DNA of 64,000 nt from assembly GCA_937981585.1 (NCBI GenBank), contig CALJOA010000060.1:1-64000 (forward strand). The letters are read 5' to 3'. Origin of the DNA: an uncultured Pirellulaceae bacterium. Lineage in GTDB: Bacteria > Planctomycetota > Planctomycetia > Pirellulales > Pirellulaceae. A program made the position numbers and the translations under genes. Below the pieces are notes generated by a model. The model saw only the letters and a program-made list of their open reading frames with translations. It was not told the origin of the DNA and ran no database searches. Numbering within the stretch: the first letter of the stretch is position 1; each line of letters begins with the position of its first letter. This document shows, in pieces, positions 63,211 to 64,000 of the stretch.

Positions 63211-63879
63211 CTACTTGGTCAACGTCGCCTTGGGGCCGGTGGCAACATTGGTTGGTGGCAGCGTCTTTCTTTCAAAAACGACCATGGCATCGCAATCCCT
63301 GAGCTCCGGACTGACTGGAACCCTGAATGCAATCTGATTTCTGTCAGCCGAGAACTGATAGAAATGCTGATCCGAAGCGATCGTGCCGTCGGCCAGTCGC
63401 TCCTGAATTTGAACCAACAAGCCGTTGGGCTTGGCGTCCAGAACTCTCCACGAAGCCAACGAGCCGTCTCTCAAGATTTGACCTTGAGTCGAAATCAGCT
63501 CGACTTCGCTTTCAAGGGTCCCGTTCTCTCGAAACTCCATCGCCATCACTGTCGAGAGAAAACTCTTCGCCTTTGCGCTGGCAACTTTTTGGTTCTCCGG
63601 ATCAAGCTGACTAACCCGTTGCTCCAATTTTCGAGCATCTAGAACGGCCTTACCCAGCCAAACCCCCGCTAGAGATCGAGCGGTCAAAGCCACTGGCGCG
63701 CTGCTTGTGCCGGTAGCCGAAGCAACCACAGAAGAATCTTGAGCGACAGACGCCTCTTGGGCACCAATGTCACCTGGCTCTGAACTGGCAGTTGTCTTGG
63801 TTCCACAACCGACTGCTCCGATTAACAATCCTAGAACTAAACAAGGGAACAGTTTTTCAATCAAAGCCAGACTCTTCAT
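63211..63879 (-). CDS. Hypothetical lipoprotein
   Basis: A 222-residue protein with a lipoprotein signal: MKSLALIEKLFPCLVLGLLIGAVGC, with lipobox GAVGC. A Ser/Thr/Ala-rich linker follows, then a globular region with a recognisable WLGKAVLDARKLEQRVSQLD and a beta-rich end (LLVQIQERLADGTIASDQHFYQFSADRNQIAFRVPVSP). No family is known to me. It starts 3 bp after the stop of the cut gene at the window end, so the two are probably cotranscribed. Confidence 0.7.
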   Translation of the reverse strand: MKSLALIEKLFPCLVLGLLIGAVGCGTKTTASSEPGDIGAQEASVAQDSSVVASATGTSSAPVALTARSLAGVWLGKAVLDARKLEQRVSQLDPENQKVASAKAKSFLSTVMAMEFRENGTLESEVELISTQGQILRDGSLASWRVLDAKPNGLLVQIQERLADGTIASDQHFYQFSADRNQIAFRVPVSPELRDCDAMVVFERKTLPPTNVATGPKATLTK

Positions 63880-63882
63880 CTC

Positions 63883-64000
63883 TCACTGCCCATCAAATTT
63901 TGAAAACTTCAGTTTCATCGATAGTCCAGCCATATTGGGCGGAACCAGTTTGATGGTGTTCTCATCGACAAAAGTGATCTCATGCTCCGAGTTTTGCAGG
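63883..64000 (-). CDS. C-terminal end of a gene cut by the window
   Basis: The last 38 codons of a leftward gene. Hand translation gives a sequence that includes HEITFVDENTIKLVPPNMAG and ends KLKFSKFDGQ, stopping at TGA 63883-63885. The pattern is beta-like and resembles the end of the adjacent lipoprotein (FRVPVSPELRD), so the two may be related. The rest lies outside the window. Confidence 0.6.
   Translation of the reverse strand, partial: LQNSEHEITFVDENTIKLVPPNMAGLSMKLKFSKFDGQ

Noticed and set aside
1-64000. tRNA, rRNA, CRISPR array, insertion sequence or prophage
   Set aside because: I looked through all gaps for cloverleaf ends, evenly spaced repeats, transposase or integrase signatures and found none.

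Overview
This 64 kb window looks like the chromosome of a planctomycete, most likely a Pirellulales-type bacterium. That is an inference from gene content and style: a TatC with a very large extra loop, LRR proteins of the planctomycete type, a Ser/Thr kinase fused to a tubulin-like domain, an Amt-histidine kinase fusion, many secreted or lipid-anchored proteins of unknown function, and sparse Shine-Dalgarno sequences. Almost all genes are vertical-looking housekeeping genes with moderate GC. I found no rRNA, tRNA, CRISPR array, insertion sequence or prophage.

Region by region. 0.3-8 kb: an RluB/RsuA-type pseudouridine synthase with very basic tails, a lipoprotein, glycolysis genes gpmI (-) and pgi (+), then a secreted protein, a Rieske protein and a MazG-like protein in one tight operon. 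8-11.5 kb: a large membrane protein and an ABC ATPase without a permease. 11.5-16.4 kb: a leftward block coaE, rho, ribH, nusB, ftsY and a PII protein. 17-24 kb: a TIM-barrel protein, a coiled-coil membrane protein with a clear terminator, an LRR lipoprotein-like protein, tatC and manA. 24-31 kb: a small lipoprotein, a beta-repeat secreted protein, an aminotransferase, then purF-ppiC-agmatine deiminase. 31-41.7 kb: a Na+/H+ antiporter, ferrochelatase, thioesterase, methyltransferase, a CPBP protease, DoxX-like, ung-recJ and rpmG (absent from the ORF track).

41.9-56.4 kb is the signalling island and the most interesting part. An FHA-EAL protein is divergent from an AAA+ ATPase and a 1093-residue kinase/tubulin-like fusion. 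After a deoxyhypusine-synthase-like gene and an orphan gene come a REC-PAS-GGDEF-EAL protein and, just upstream of it, an ammonium transporter fused to a full hybrid histidine kinase with two receivers and an Hpt domain. Together these suggest phosphothreonine signalling and ammonium sensing that both feed c-di-GMP turnover.

56.5-64 kb: a TPR-like secreted protein with an ExbB/TolQ channel, a small ORF, an alpha/beta hydrolase, a DUF2752 protein, a TrkH K+ transporter with an unusual insertion, and a run of membrane or lipoprotein genes cut by the window end.

Intergenic gaps carry several families of short palindromic repeats; four families have two recognisable copies in the window.
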